From: Pontiellaceae bacterium B12227
GTDB lineage: Bacteria; Verrucomicrobiota; Kiritimatiellia; Kiritimatiellales; Pontiellaceae
Direction of reading: 5' to 3'
Assembly (NCBI GenBank): GCA_029432775.1
Contig: JAROAZ010000024.1
Location: 41,361-105,360 of the forward strand
Length of the DNA stretch: 64,000 nt
Positions 51,735-60,762 of this stretch are shown here, piece after piece. The notes beneath the pieces were generated by a model. That model ran no database searches and was not told where the DNA came from. It worked only from the letters and a program-made list of their open reading frames with translations. The translations under genes were made by a program, and so were the position numbers. Numbering within the stretch: position 1 is the first letter of the stretch; each line of letters starts with the position of its first letter.

Positions 51735-54728
51735 ATGAAGCATGTTCTGGTACTCACCCTGACCCTATCACTTGGCTTATCCTGTTTTGCGAGGCCCCCG
51801 GCCCGAGCGCCGGAAGAGATTCAGGCGGTTATGAATAAGGCGACCGACTGGCAGATAGAGCATCTGCGCGACGACATCAACCGCTATCATGAAATTGATA
51901 ACCGTATGCAGGCCTGGACGTTTGCCGCGCTGTGGGTTGGTATGCTGGAGTGGGCGGAGGTTTCGAGCGGGAGTGAGTCGCTGTATGCTTTTCTGAAGAA
52001 TATGGGCGACGAGGTGAAGTGGGATCTGGGCTGGGGAAAATATAATGCCAACGAAATGGGGATCGGGCATCTAAACCTTGAGATGTATCGGAAGTTTAAC
52101 GATCCGAAGATGCTGAAAAAGACCGAGAAGAAGATTCGCTGGATTCTGGACAACCCAAGCAAGCAGCCCATCAATCTGAATCATTACAAACATATGGAGC
52201 GGTGGACGTGGGCGGATGCCTTGTTTATGGCGCCTCCCCTGTATTCCAAGCTGTCCGCGATTACGGGCGACCTGGCATTTAATGCATTCATGTTCGAGGA
52301 GTACAAGGCGACCACGGAGCATCTCTTTAATCCGGAAACCGGCCTGTTTTATCGCGATGAGCATTATATCGGTAAGCTGGAACATGGTCGTGAGGTCTAC
52401 TGGTCGCGCGGCAACGGCTGGGTGTTCAGTTCGCTGGCTCTCATCATTCCGGATCTGCCCGAAGGAGAGATGAAGGAGTGGTTTGTTGATCTCTACCAAC
52501 AGATGGCACTGGCCATTGCTGAACTGCAGACCGATAAGGGGCACTGGTGCATCAGCCTGCTTTGTGATGATGTATTTCCGAATCCGGAAACCAGCGGATC
52601 GGCCTTCTTTGTGCATGGGCTGGCGTGGGGACTGAATGCCGGGCTGCTGGATCGGGAAAAATATGATCCTGTTGTCATGAAGGGTTGGGACTCGCTGGTC
52701 AGCCATATCAGCGATGAGGGCATGCTTGGTTATGTGCAGGCTGTGGGGGAGGCCCCGTTTGATGTGGGGGAAGATGAGTGGGAAGTCTATGGAACCGGTG
52801 CGTTGCTTTCGGCCGGTGCAGAGGTCTATAAGCTTGCCGTAAAAAAAAAGACAACCGTTTTTGAGGTCAGTCAACCCGACTACACATTGAGCCCGGAAAC
52901 CGGAATGACCCGCCGGCATTGGAAAGAGGCCGGAGTCTATTTGCTCGAAGGGGCCTTCAGCTACGTCAATCGGATGGAAGATCCGATGCTTTTCCCCAAG
53001 CTGCCCGGAAAGAGCCGGGGCTCGGTCAATAATGTATCGATGCTCGAATCGATGGCGCGTACGCTGTTTATTGCCGCACCGCTGATGAAGGAAGATCCGG
53101 AGCTGACGATCAATGGAATCAGGCTGGCTGATTATTATCGTCACCACATCGTCGCGCTCAGCGATCCCAGGAGCCCCTCTTACATCAAACCCATGACCGG
53201 AAGCTGGCCGGGGCAGACGCTGGTTGAGTTCGGCGCACTGTCGATTTCCCTGTTTGGTTCTCCGGAAATCCTGTGGGATCCCCTGACCAAAAAGCAGCAG
53301 GATGCACTCGCCGAAACCATGAACAGCTATGCCGATGGACCGACCGTTGATTCCAACTGGAAATTTTTTAATATCTTCGTGCTGAGTTTCCTGAAAAGCC
53401 GTGGCTATGAAATCAACGAAGCGTTATTGGTCGACTATCTGAATAAGTCGCTCGCTCATTATCGCGGGGACGGATGGTATAACGATAATCCGTGTTACGA
53501 CTATTACAGCATGTGGGCCTTTCAAATGTACGGCGCAACCTGGGCGCATTACTTCGGCAATGAGCACTATCCGGATATTGCTGCCAAGTTGAATCGTAAC
53601 TATCTCGAATTACTGCCGAACTATCCGCTGATGTTTTCGCGCGATGGGGAAATGATTATGTGGGGCCGGTCTATTACGTACCGTTTTGCTGCGTCGAGTG
53701 TCTTTCCTTTGGCGGCATGGGTGGATGGGGCAGAGGTGGACTGGGGGTGGCTGCGCCGGATCTCGTCGGGCAACCTGCTGCAGTTTCTGCAGCATCCGGA
53801 CTTTCTGAAAGACCGTGTTCCGACACTCGGCTTCTATGGTCACTTTGAGCCGGGTATTCAGGAATACCTCGCGCGGGGCAGCTCGTATTGGATGGGCAAG
53901 TGGTGGGTCGGGCTCAATACGCCGGCCGATCATCCGTTCTGGACCGCCACCGAATCGGATGGCAGTTGGGATACGCTCTCCGCCGAAACCGCCAATCCGC
54001 AGTTTTTCGAAGGCTCTAAAATTTTGCAAACCGATTATACCGGGATTGGTGCATCCGAAATACGCGCCTGGTGCCACATCGGAAAAGAAAAGCACGATCA
54101 TGGTCGCTCGACAGAAAACTATAACAAGCTGGCCTACAACAGCGCATTCCCCTGGCAGGCAGACGATGAGGCCGGAACGGCCGCGATGAACTTCCGGTTC
54201 AGGCTGGCTGACGGCCCGTGGCTTTCATCCAGTTTCTACGACTTCAAAAGCTATGAGAACGGAATCTATCGCCGGACGTTGATGTTGGAAGAGAATCCCG
54301 GCATCCGGATTGAACTTGCCGAGATGCCATTGAAAAATGGAATGCTGCGGGTGGATACGAACAAAAGTACCGTTCTGCATACGCTGCGCCTGGGGCATTA
54401 TGCGCTGCCGCACCTGGATGGGGTGCCCTGTAAAACCGAAATCCGTACGGTGGATAATGTTCCGGTTTATCTGGTTTCGAATGCTGCATATCAGTTGGCT
54501 TTGGTTCCGCTCAATGGGTGGGGTGCCGGTCGCTTTGTGGTTACGGAAGGGCTTCATCCGGAATCGGTCAAAAGTACGGTGATTAATATGGAGGCGGAAT
54601 TTGATTCTTCTGCTCAGTCGGAAGGGGTGTATAAGACGCTCATGCTGTGGAAGCCTGAAGGCGAGTCCTGGAGTGATGCTGAATTACTTCGGGAAATTCA
54701 GGAAGCCGCGATCCTGAAAGGGTTTTAA
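51735..54728 (+). CDS. GH105 - DUF2264 fusion
   Basis: Exported protein of 997 residues. Signal peptide about 1-20. Residues 25-380 are GH105 (WTWADALFMAPPLYSKL with the catalytic Asp, YWSRGNGWVFSSLALIIPDL, TSGSAFFVHGLAWGLNAG). From about residue 390 a DUF2264 domain follows (TRRHWKEAGVYLLEGAFSYV, DGWYNDNPCYDYYSMWAFQM, GRSITYRFAASSVFPLAAW), an alpha/alpha-barrel family that I believe overlaps a beta-glucuronidase GH family (GH154), to be checked. The start is the ATG with AAAGGAG seven bases upstream; the longer frame from 51657 adds no domain. It closes the enzyme run before the TRAP genes. Confidence 0.82.
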   Translation: MKHVLVLTLTLSLGLSCFARPPARAPEEIQAVMNKATDWQIEHLRDDINRYHEIDNRMQAWTFAALWVGMLEWAEVSSGSESLYAFLKNMGDEVKWDLGWGKYNANEMGIGHLNLEMYRKFNDPKMLKKTEKKIRWILDNPSKQPINLNHYKHMERWTWADALFMAPPLYSKLSAITGDLAFNAFMFEEYKATTEHLFNPETGLFYRDEHYIGKLEHGREVYWSRGNGWVFSSLALIIPDLPEGEMKEWFVDLYQQMALAIAELQTDKGHWCISLLCDDVFPNPETSGSAFFVHGLAWGLNAGLLDREKYDPVVMKGWDSLVSHISDEGMLGYVQAVGEAPFDVGEDEWEVYGTGALLSAGAEVYKLAVKKKTTVFEVSQPDYTLSPETGMTRRHWKEAGVYLLEGAFSYVNRMEDPMLFPKLPGKSRGSVNNVSMLESMARTLFIAAPLMKEDPELTINGIRLADYYRHHIVALSDPRSPSYIKPMTGSWPGQTLVEFGALSISLFGSPEILWDPLTKKQQDALAETMNSYADGPTVDSNWKFFNIFVLSFLKSRGYEINEALLVDYLNKSLAHYRGDGWYNDNPCYDYYSMWAFQMYGATWAHYFGNEHYPDIAAKLNRNYLELLPNYPLMFSRDGEMIMWGRSITYRFAASSVFPLAAWVDGAEVDWGWLRRISSGNLLQFLQHPDFLKDRVPTLGFYGHFEPGIQEYLARGSSYWMGKWWVGLNTPADHPFWTATESDGSWDTLSAETANPQFFEGSKILQTDYTGIGASEIRAWCHIGKEKHDHGRSTENYNKLAYNSAFPWQADDEAGTAAMNFRFRLADGPWLSSSFYDFKSYENGIYRRTLMLEENPGIRIELAEMPLKNGMLRVDTNKSTVLHTLRLGHYALPHLDGVPCKTEIRTVDNVPVYLVSNAAYQLALVPLNGWGAGRFVVTEGLHPESVKSTVINMEAEFDSSAQSEGVYKTLMLWKPEGESWSDAELLREIQEAAILKGF

Positions 54729-54779
54729 TTTGATCAGAAAATGTACTGGGACCCATGAGTTTAGGAGATGAAGAAAATC

Positions 54780-54808
54780 TTGACCTCAAACGTTTGAAAT
54801 AGTAGTAA
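54780..54808 (+). promoter_or_regulatory. Promoter with LacI-type operator before dctP
   Basis: TTGACC (54780-54785) and TAGTAA (54803-54808) are 17 bases apart, the ideal spacing. The spacer begins with TCAAACGTTTGA (54786-54797), a perfect 12-base palindrome centred on CG, the usual form of LacI/GalR-family operators. A repressor bound there would block the promoter. No LacI-only regulator gene is in the window; the XylR-type proteins have AraC DNA-binding domains. Confidence 0.6.
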
Positions 54809-54831
54809 ATGTGGTTTTTGGAAGGGGAATT

Positions 54832-55848
54832 ATGAATAAGACAGCATCGATGTTTGTAGGGGGTATTCTGGTGGGCGCATTTTTGGCGACTGCCGGGTTC
54901 TCCATGTTTTTACGGGGACAAAAAGCGGGCGGCGGCCAACAGAGCAAGTTGGTGCTGAAGCTCGGGCACGGACTGGATACGGCTCATCCAGTGCACAAAG
55001 CCATGGAATTCATGAAACAGCGGATCGAGGAACTTTCCGGTGGTGAAGTTACAGTGGATATTTATCCCAGTTCAGTACTCGGTTCTGAAACCCAGTGTAT
55101 TGAGCAATTGCAGAACGGTTCTCTGGCCATGACCAAAACGTCGGCGGCGGCCATGGAAAATTTTATTCCGGCCATGTCTGTTTATGGTCTGCCCTATGTC
55201 TTCCGCGATTCAGACCACTATTGGAATGTGTTGAATGGCGATATCGGAAAACGGTTGCTCCAACAGGGCGAATCCAAGTTTTTGCGCGGTCTTTGTTATT
55301 ACGATGGGGGCAGTCGGAACTTCTATACTAAAGAAACGCCGATCCGTACGCCGGATGATCTGAAAGGCCTGAAGATTCGCGTCATGAATTCCGCGACGGC
55401 CATCGATATGGTCAAGGCCATGGGCGGCTCACCCACACCGATTGCCTGGGGCGAGCTTTATTCCGCGTTGGCACAGGGCACCGTCGACGGTGCTGAAAAC
55501 AATCCGCCCAGCTTCACCTCCAACAAGCACTACGAAGTCTGCAAGCACTTTACGCTCGATGGCCACACCCGCATTCCGGATATGCTGCTGATCAGTTCCA
55601 GGGTTTGGAAAAAACTGGACCCGCAGGTGCAGGCCTGGGTCCAGGAAGCCGCTGATGAGTCTGTTGTGTTTCAGCGCAAGCTCTGGCAGGAAAAAACGCT
55701 CGAATCGCTGGAGCAGGCCAAGGCCGAAGGGGTTACCGTTTATGAGGTCGACACTGCCGCCTTCGCCGCCAAAGTGGCGCCCATGCTGGCCGAGGTGGAA
55801 GACCCGGAAGTCCGCGACCTGCTCAAACAAATCTCAGAGGTTAAGTGA
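54832..55848 (+). CDS. dctP: TRAP transporter solute-binding protein (DctP type)
   Basis: Periplasmic binding protein of 338 residues anchored or exported by an N-terminal helix (about 7-27). LKLGHGLDTAHPVHKAMEFM, VDIYPSSVLGSETQCIEQL, then GLKIRVMNSATAIDMVKAMG with the carboxylate-binding Arg and Asn, then WGELYSALAQGTVDGAENNP. Such proteins capture sugar acids; the neighbours suggest uronates or unsaturated oligouronides. A GGAAGGGGAA site precedes the ATG. The stop overlaps the dctQ start by one base. Confidence 0.93.
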   Translation: MNKTASMFVGGILVGAFLATAGFSMFLRGQKAGGGQQSKLVLKLGHGLDTAHPVHKAMEFMKQRIEELSGGEVTVDIYPSSVLGSETQCIEQLQNGSLAMTKTSAAAMENFIPAMSVYGLPYVFRDSDHYWNVLNGDIGKRLLQQGESKFLRGLCYYDGGSRNFYTKETPIRTPDDLKGLKIRVMNSATAIDMVKAMGGSPTPIAWGELYSALAQGTVDGAENNPPSFTSNKHYEVCKHFTLDGHTRIPDMLLISSRVWKKLDPQVQAWVQEAADESVVFQRKLWQEKTLESLEQAKAEGVTVYEVDTAAFAAKVAPMLAEVEDPEVRDLLKQISEVK

Positions 55849-56348
55849 TGCAGGCCGGGTTGCTGAAGTTTAAGAACGGGATGACCGCGGTCCTCAACTG
55901 GACGCTGATTCTGGCGGTTTCATTATTGGTGCTCGACGTCTGCTGGGGCGTGTTCTCACGGTTTGTCATCGGCGAGCAAACGAAATGGACCGAAGAGCTT
56001 GCCCGCTTCCTGCTCGTTTGGGTGGCGCTGCTGGGCGGTGCGGTTGCTTTCGGGACGAAGGGGCATTTGGGCGTGGATTACTTTGTTGGCAAGTTTGATC
56101 CTGCCGCGCAGACGCTGATGTCTGTGGTGGTGCATTTGGTGGTGCTCTTTTTTGCCGTTTCCATTTTTGTGTATGGCGGAGGAAGGGTGGTTTATGATGC
56201 GCTGGCCATGGAGCAGATGACGCCTGCGCTCGGTTGGAAGATGGGGCATGTCTATCTCGCTCTTCCAATCGCTGGAATTTTTATGGTCATCTATACCGTT
56301 GAAAATCTCATTGAGACGCTTGCCGGAAACGGGGAGGGCGAGCAATGA
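55848..56348 (+). CDS. dctQ: TRAP transporter small membrane subunit (DctQ type)
   Basis: Membrane protein of 166 residues with four helices (about 15-37, 53-72, 91-115, 132-155). GEQTKWTEELARFLLVWVAL is the conserved DctQ segment, and HLGVDYFVGKF follows. It joins dctP by a TGATG overlap. A 15-bp palindrome near the 3' end (56263) encodes part of the fourth helix. Confidence 0.92.
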   Translation: MQAGLLKFKNGMTAVLNWTLILAVSLLVLDVCWGVFSRFVIGEQTKWTEELARFLLVWVALLGGAVAFGTKGHLGVDYFVGKFDPAAQTLMSVVVHLVVLFFAVSIFVYGGGRVVYDALAMEQMTPALGWKMGHVYLALPIAGIFMVIYTVENLIETLAGNGEGEQ

Positions 56349-56451
56349 AAATGCTGATTGTCGAATTCCGATTACTGATTGGCGGGTTTGCGCCGGCTAA
56401 TCCCAGTTGCCTGGTGCCTCATGCCTCATGCCTTACACCGGAGGTGTTCTA

Positions 56452-57963
56452 ATGGGTGTCGTTGCGCTTATCCTGGTTTTGGTTTTTGTCATGCTGTTGG
56501 TCATGAATGTGCCGATTGCGGTTGCGATTGCGCTGGCTACGTTCTTTGCCATTCTGGCCGAGGGATCTGATCCGACCATCGTGGTCGCCGCCAAAATGGC
56601 TAACGGGGTCAACAGTTTTGCACTGTTGGCCATTCCGTTCTTTATTCTTTCCGGCCACCTGATGGGCAAGGGCGGACTCGCCCGCCGATTGATTGACTTT
56701 GCCGCCACGCTCGTTGGCCGGCTTCCGGGTGGACTCGGCTATGTGAATACGCTCACCTGCATGCTGTTCGGTTCCATTTCCGGTTCTGCAGCTGCAGCTG
56801 TTTCGTCGGTCGGTGGATTCATGATTCCCGAGATGAATCGTAAAGGTTACGGCCGCGAATTCAACGTGGCTGTCACAACGACCGCTGCGACCACCGGCCT
56901 GCTGATTCCGCCCAGTAATATCATGATTGTCTATTCCGTCGCGGCCGGTTCGGTTTCGATTGCCGCGATGTTCATGGCCGGCTTTCTGCCCGGCCTGATT
57001 ACCGGCTTGTTCATTATGCTCGTCGGCGGTGTGATTTCAGTCATCAAAGGCTACAAAGGCGAAGCGTTGGAAATGCCGAAATGGAAGCCGATAGCCTCCA
57101 CAGGAATCATTGCCGGTATGATCGTTCAGATCCTCTTGTCCCAGAAGGGCATTCTGGATTTCGGATTCTGGATACTTTCCAATGGCATCGTCTGGTTCAT
57201 GATCTGGTCGGCTGTTTGCTGCGCCTGTTTTACGACGTTCCGTCGCGCGTACTTTACTCTGCTGCTGATCGTGATTGTGATCGGCGGCATTCTTGGCGGC
57301 ATCTTCACGGCAACGGAAGCCGCAGCCATTGCTGTGGTCTATTCCTTCCTGCTTTCGGTGGTGATCTATCGGGAAATCAACCTGAAAGAACTGCCGCAGA
57401 TCCTGCTGGATACCGGTATCACCACCGCCGTGGTGATGCTGCTCATCGGGGCGAGCTCCGGTATGAGCTGGATCATGACCATGGCCAACATTCCGCAGAC
57501 CGTCAGTGCGGCGCTGCTTGGCTTATCTGAGAATCCGGTGGTTATTCTGCTGACGATCAACCTGCTGCTGATTGTAGTCGGAACCTTTATGGATATGACG
57601 CCGGCGGTATTGATCTTTACTCCGATCTTCCTTCCGGTGGTATCTGCGCTGGGCATGCATCCGGTTCATTTCGGTATCATGATGATTGCCAACCTCTGCC
57701 TCGGCCTTTGTACTCCGCCGGTCGGCACCTGCCTCTTCATTGGTTGCGGGGTGGGGAAGACCTCCATCGCAAAAGTAACCGCGACGTTGTTGCCGTTCTT
57801 CGGAGCCATGATCGCCGCACTGATGGTCATCACCTATGTTCCTGCCACCTCACTCTGGCTGCCCGTAAAAACCAAACAGCTTAAGGCAGAAGATGTGGAG
57901 AAGTGCGAGTTTATGAACCGGTCCGCAGATAAGGCGGATGAAGAGATCGCAGACGTTCCATAA
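56452..57963 (+). CDS. dctM: TRAP transporter large membrane subunit (DctM type)
   Basis: Permease of 503 residues, longer than the roughly 430 usual for DctM. Family marks: FALLAIPFFILSGHLMGKGG, FGSISGSAAAAVSSVGGFMI, TTAATTGLLIPPSNIMIVYS, GGIFTATEAAAIAVVYS and LCLGLCTPPVGTCLFIGCGV. Between KGYKGE and the TATEAAA segment lies an extra stretch of about 50 residues (about 212-265) with GILDFGFWILSNGIVWFM, which reads like added hydrophobic sequence; the hydrophilic C-terminal tail is also longer. GGAGG lies before the ATG; the 103-base gap to dctQ breaks the usual tight spacing. Confidence 0.92.
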   Translation: MGVVALILVLVFVMLLVMNVPIAVAIALATFFAILAEGSDPTIVVAAKMANGVNSFALLAIPFFILSGHLMGKGGLARRLIDFAATLVGRLPGGLGYVNTLTCMLFGSISGSAAAAVSSVGGFMIPEMNRKGYGREFNVAVTTTAATTGLLIPPSNIMIVYSVAAGSVSIAAMFMAGFLPGLITGLFIMLVGGVISVIKGYKGEALEMPKWKPIASTGIIAGMIVQILLSQKGILDFGFWILSNGIVWFMIWSAVCCACFTTFRRAYFTLLLIVIVIGGILGGIFTATEAAAIAVVYSFLLSVVIYREINLKELPQILLDTGITTAVVMLLIGASSGMSWIMTMANIPQTVSAALLGLSENPVVILLTINLLLIVVGTFMDMTPAVLIFTPIFLPVVSALGMHPVHFGIMMIANLCLGLCTPPVGTCLFIGCGVGKTSIAKVTATLLPFFGAMIAALMVITYVPATSLWLPVKTKQLKAEDVEKCEFMNRSADKADEEIADVP

Positions 57964-57971
57964 GAAAGTAG

Positions 57972-58042
57972 AGGACCGGTTCCTGCCGGTCCTGCGCAGA
58001 ATCTGTCAGGCATGTGGTCGAGGCGAGGCCACTGCCTCGACC
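57972..58042. terminator. Two hairpins between converging dctM and Gfo/Idh genes
   Basis: AGGACCGG/CCGGTCCT (57972-57979 with 57986-57993) and GGTCGAGGC/GCCTCGACC (58016-58024 with 58034-58042) are two perfect stems in the gap where transcription converges. They could stop transcription from both sides, though U runs are weak. Confidence 0.6.
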
Positions 58043-58058
58043 CTCCGGAACATCTTTT

Positions 58059-59387
58059 CTAACTCAATCCGCGGACTTCCCAGCCCTTGCGGTATTCTCT
58101 TCGAATCAGCTGGTTGGCCTGTTTATGGTTAGTGAACCGCAGGTCTTGCGCATCCCAGTTCAGGGTTTCATTCGGGAAGTGCGAGGCTAGTGCGCCCAGC
58201 AATACGGTCTCGGTCAGCGGCCCGCCATAGTCGTGAAAATCTGCCAGCGGTTTGACGTCTTCACCCCGGATCGCTTTGATGAAATCATCGTAGTGATTGC
58301 GGGCCGCGAATTTCGGATAGCGGTAGTCCGTAAATTTTTCGCGCGGGTACGGAACCGGCAACTCGTTATGAGGGTGCAGCAGAACTCCTTCCGTCCCGAT
58401 AAAAATGGAGCCTTGCTGTGGCATCTTTTCCCCGAAAAGTTCAAGGAATTCCTGCGGTGGTCGCAGTGAGCCGTCGGTCCATGTGACTTTAACCGTATCG
58501 TCGGCTGTCAGTTCATTGCCGGGAAAAATATATTCAAACTTTTCATCGATTGCCCAGTTGGTTGCATTGGGTTTTTCGCCCAGCGACTTTACCGAAAGCG
58601 GGTATCGAACCCCCAGCGCCTGGAACATGGGGCTGTAGATATGGCACCCCATATCGCCCAGCGTACCGGTCCCGAAATCAAGCCGCTTTCGCCACTGTCC
58701 TGGATGATAGTATTTATCAATATAAGTTCGGTCTTCCGCCACACCAAGCCACAGATCCCAATCAAAACCTGCCGGAACCGGGTCCGTGCGCTCTGGGCGA
58801 GGGGTTGGATCGCCCCAGGTTTTATGGCAGAACATATGAACCTCTTTCACCTTGCCGATTACACCATCCTGAATCATCCGTGCAGTAAGCCGCTCATAGG
58901 TGGTAGAGGTCAGCTGAGTCCCCATCTGGGTGACCACGCCCGACTTCTTAGCCACTTCCGCCATACGGCGCGTTTCATAAAGATTCTGCGCCAGCGGCTT
59001 TTGTCCGTAGACGTGCAGATCCAGCTTCATGGCGGTCATGCCGATCGGACCGTGCATGTGGTCCGGGGTGGAAACATTGACGGAATGCAGGTTTCGGTGC
59101 TCTTGCTCCAGCAACACCCTCCAATCTTTATAGACCCGTACTTCCGGGAAAAGCTCCTTCACCTTACCCAACCGGTTTTCATCCACCTCCGCGACGGCAA
59201 CCAGGTTTACATCAGTGCTCCGCGTCAGGTTTTTAATGTCTGCAAATGCCATCCCATTTGCACCAAAGCTAGCATGATTAATGGTCTGGCCGGCCGGAAC
59301 CGTCAGAGATTTACATCCCGTGCTCAAGAGCGGAAGGGTTGCACCGGCCATGGCCGAGCGGCGGATAAATGAACGTCTGTTTTTCAT
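58059..59387 (-). CDS. Exported Gfo/Idh/MocA-family oxidoreductase
   Basis: NAD(P)-dependent sugar oxidoreductase of 442 residues with a Tat signal (NRRSFIRRSAMAG), possibly processed as a lipoprotein (LLSTGCKS). VNVSTPDHMHGPIGMTAMKL and LHVYGQKPLAQNLYETRRMA hold the nucleotide-fold and catalytic Lys-Pro signature. GTGTLGDMGCHIYSPMF carries the catalytic Asp and His. It starts two bases after the DUF1080 stop, with AAGGAA inside that stop region, so both are one unit. Exported members of this family with DUF1080 partners are linked to 3-keto-sugar chemistry. Confidence 0.9.
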   Translation of the reverse strand: MKNRRSFIRRSAMAGATLPLLSTGCKSLTVPAGQTINHASFGANGMAFADIKNLTRSTDVNLVAVAEVDENRLGKVKELFPEVRVYKDWRVLLEQEHRNLHSVNVSTPDHMHGPIGMTAMKLDLHVYGQKPLAQNLYETRRMAEVAKKSGVVTQMGTQLTSTTYERLTARMIQDGVIGKVKEVHMFCHKTWGDPTPRPERTDPVPAGFDWDLWLGVAEDRTYIDKYYHPGQWRKRLDFGTGTLGDMGCHIYSPMFQALGVRYPLSVKSLGEKPNATNWAIDEKFEYIFPGNELTADDTVKVTWTDGSLRPPQEFLELFGEKMPQQGSIFIGTEGVLLHPHNELPVPYPREKFTDYRYPKFAARNHYDDFIKAIRGEDVKPLADFHDYGGPLTETVLLGALASHFPNETLNWDAQDLRFTNHKQANQLIRREYRKGWEVRGLS

Positions 59388-59388
59388 A

Positions 59389-60678
59389 TTATAGTTCCTT
59401 GATTACGATATTGCGGAAGGTGACGGGATCGTTGTGGCCGGCAAAACCAAAGTGACCTTTCTTCAACGCTTTACCGGGATGCTTTTTGTCGGCCATGTAG
59501 TCTGTAACGGTCGAAAGGTCTGCCTCGAGAATGTGCGTGCCGTTCAACTCCACCTTGATTTTCGGACCGACCACTTCCACGGTCTGGAAATTCCATTCGC
59601 CGACCGGACGAAGATAGCCCCGGTGCGCGGGCACCATTCCGTAGGCCGAACCATGATACTGTCGCTCGTCCAGCTTTTCATATTTCTTGGCTGTGTTGTC
59701 GAGGATCTGGAGCTCGCACATGCCGACGTAAGCAGGGTTGCCGTGTCCGGGATAGCGGAGAGCCAATCCATTGTTACCGCCGGGTGGAAGTTTGAATTCA
59801 AATCGTACCGCAAAGTCGGCGTATTGCGTATCCGTGAAAATGGTCCCGCCTCTGCCTTTCTTACACTGGATAGTTTCATCGATGAAGTCATAGTTATTCG
59901 TCGCGCCTATCCAATCAAAGGAAGTCGCTTCTGATTTCCAACCTTTGGAAGCCAGAAGGCCATTGGCTTCCGTGCTGTTGATTTCGCGGATTCCGATATT
60001 CCGCCAGCTGATTGCTCCACCATGCGTCTGCAGCTGGATTGGGCCGGAGCGGGGGATGGGCAACGGGGCTTTTTTCTTGCGGTTGAAATAGTTATGCATC
60101 CGGGCGTGGTCGACTACCAGCTGACCGTTCAGGTGCACCGTCACATATTCGCCAATCATCAGGATACGCAGCGTATTCCACTCCCCAAAGGGTTTGTCAG
60201 CCCGTACGAGCGGATCTTTCCCCTTCGAGCCTTGAGGATTGTTCCAAAGCCCGCCGGAGCCTTTGTCGGCACCCAGCTTGAACTTCTTTTCTTCCGTTGA
60301 ATCCCAGATCTGGACCTGTGGAATGCCCCGCAGATAAACGCCGCTATCAGCGCGCGCCACTGTTTTATACTCGAGCATCAGTTCAAAGTCGGTGTAGTTT
60401 TTCTCGGTGGTCAGATACAGCCCCTTTCCATCGTTCACCAACACGCCGTCTTCCACACGCCAGTGCGCGTGAATATCTTTCTGGCTCGCCTGCTTTTTTG
60501 CGGTCAGCATATCTGCCGGCAGAGCCATCCAGATGGCGGGATCTTCCGTTTTACAGCCCCACCAACCAGCGAGGTCGCTGCCATTAAACAGCGGAGTAAA
60601 GTCCTCTGCAGCGGCAGGCGTGCTCAGCACGACCCCCGCACACCCAATCAGGATACAAGTCATATGTTTCATATTCAT
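59389..60678 (-). CDS. Tandem DUF1080 (3-keto-disaccharide hydrolase-like) protein
   Basis: Exported protein of 429 residues, signal peptide about 1-24. Two DUF1080 jelly rolls follow: residues 28-230 (FTPLFNGSDLAGWWGC, then DFELMLEYKTVARADSGVYL) and 245-429 (IFTDTQYADFAVRFEFKLPP, then GNNGLALRYPGHGNPAYVGM). DUF1080 proteins include lyase/hydrolases that split 3-keto-glycosides. Together with the adjoining oxidoreductase, a pathway that oxidises a sugar at C3 and then cleaves it is likely; substrate unknown. The ATG at 60672 is as good a start as 60678; neither has a strong ribosome site. Confidence 0.88.
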   Translation of the reverse strand: MNMKHMTCILIGCAGVVLSTPAAAEDFTPLFNGSDLAGWWGCKTEDPAIWMALPADMLTAKKQASQKDIHAHWRVEDGVLVNDGKGLYLTTEKNYTDFELMLEYKTVARADSGVYLRGIPQVQIWDSTEEKKFKLGADKGSGGLWNNPQGSKGKDPLVRADKPFGEWNTLRILMIGEYVTVHLNGQLVVDHARMHNYFNRKKKAPLPIPRSGPIQLQTHGGAISWRNIGIREINSTEANGLLASKGWKSEATSFDWIGATNNYDFIDETIQCKKGRGGTIFTDTQYADFAVRFEFKLPPGGNNGLALRYPGHGNPAYVGMCELQILDNTAKKYEKLDERQYHGSAYGMVPAHRGYLRPVGEWNFQTVEVVGPKIKVELNGTHILEADLSTVTDYMADKKHPGKALKKGHFGFAGHNDPVTFRNIVIKEL

Positions 60679-60762
60679 AACGATAAGCTACCAAGACGGG
60701 CAGTGGGGAGTCTTGTACTATTCGACCATACGAGTGTAGATAAGCACATCGGCGCACTTTGC

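Noticed and set aside
53351..53368. TTCCAACTGGAA in the DUF2264 gene as another copy of the 15-bp palindrome
   Set aside because: The spacer is only two bases, so the symmetry and length differ from the repeat.
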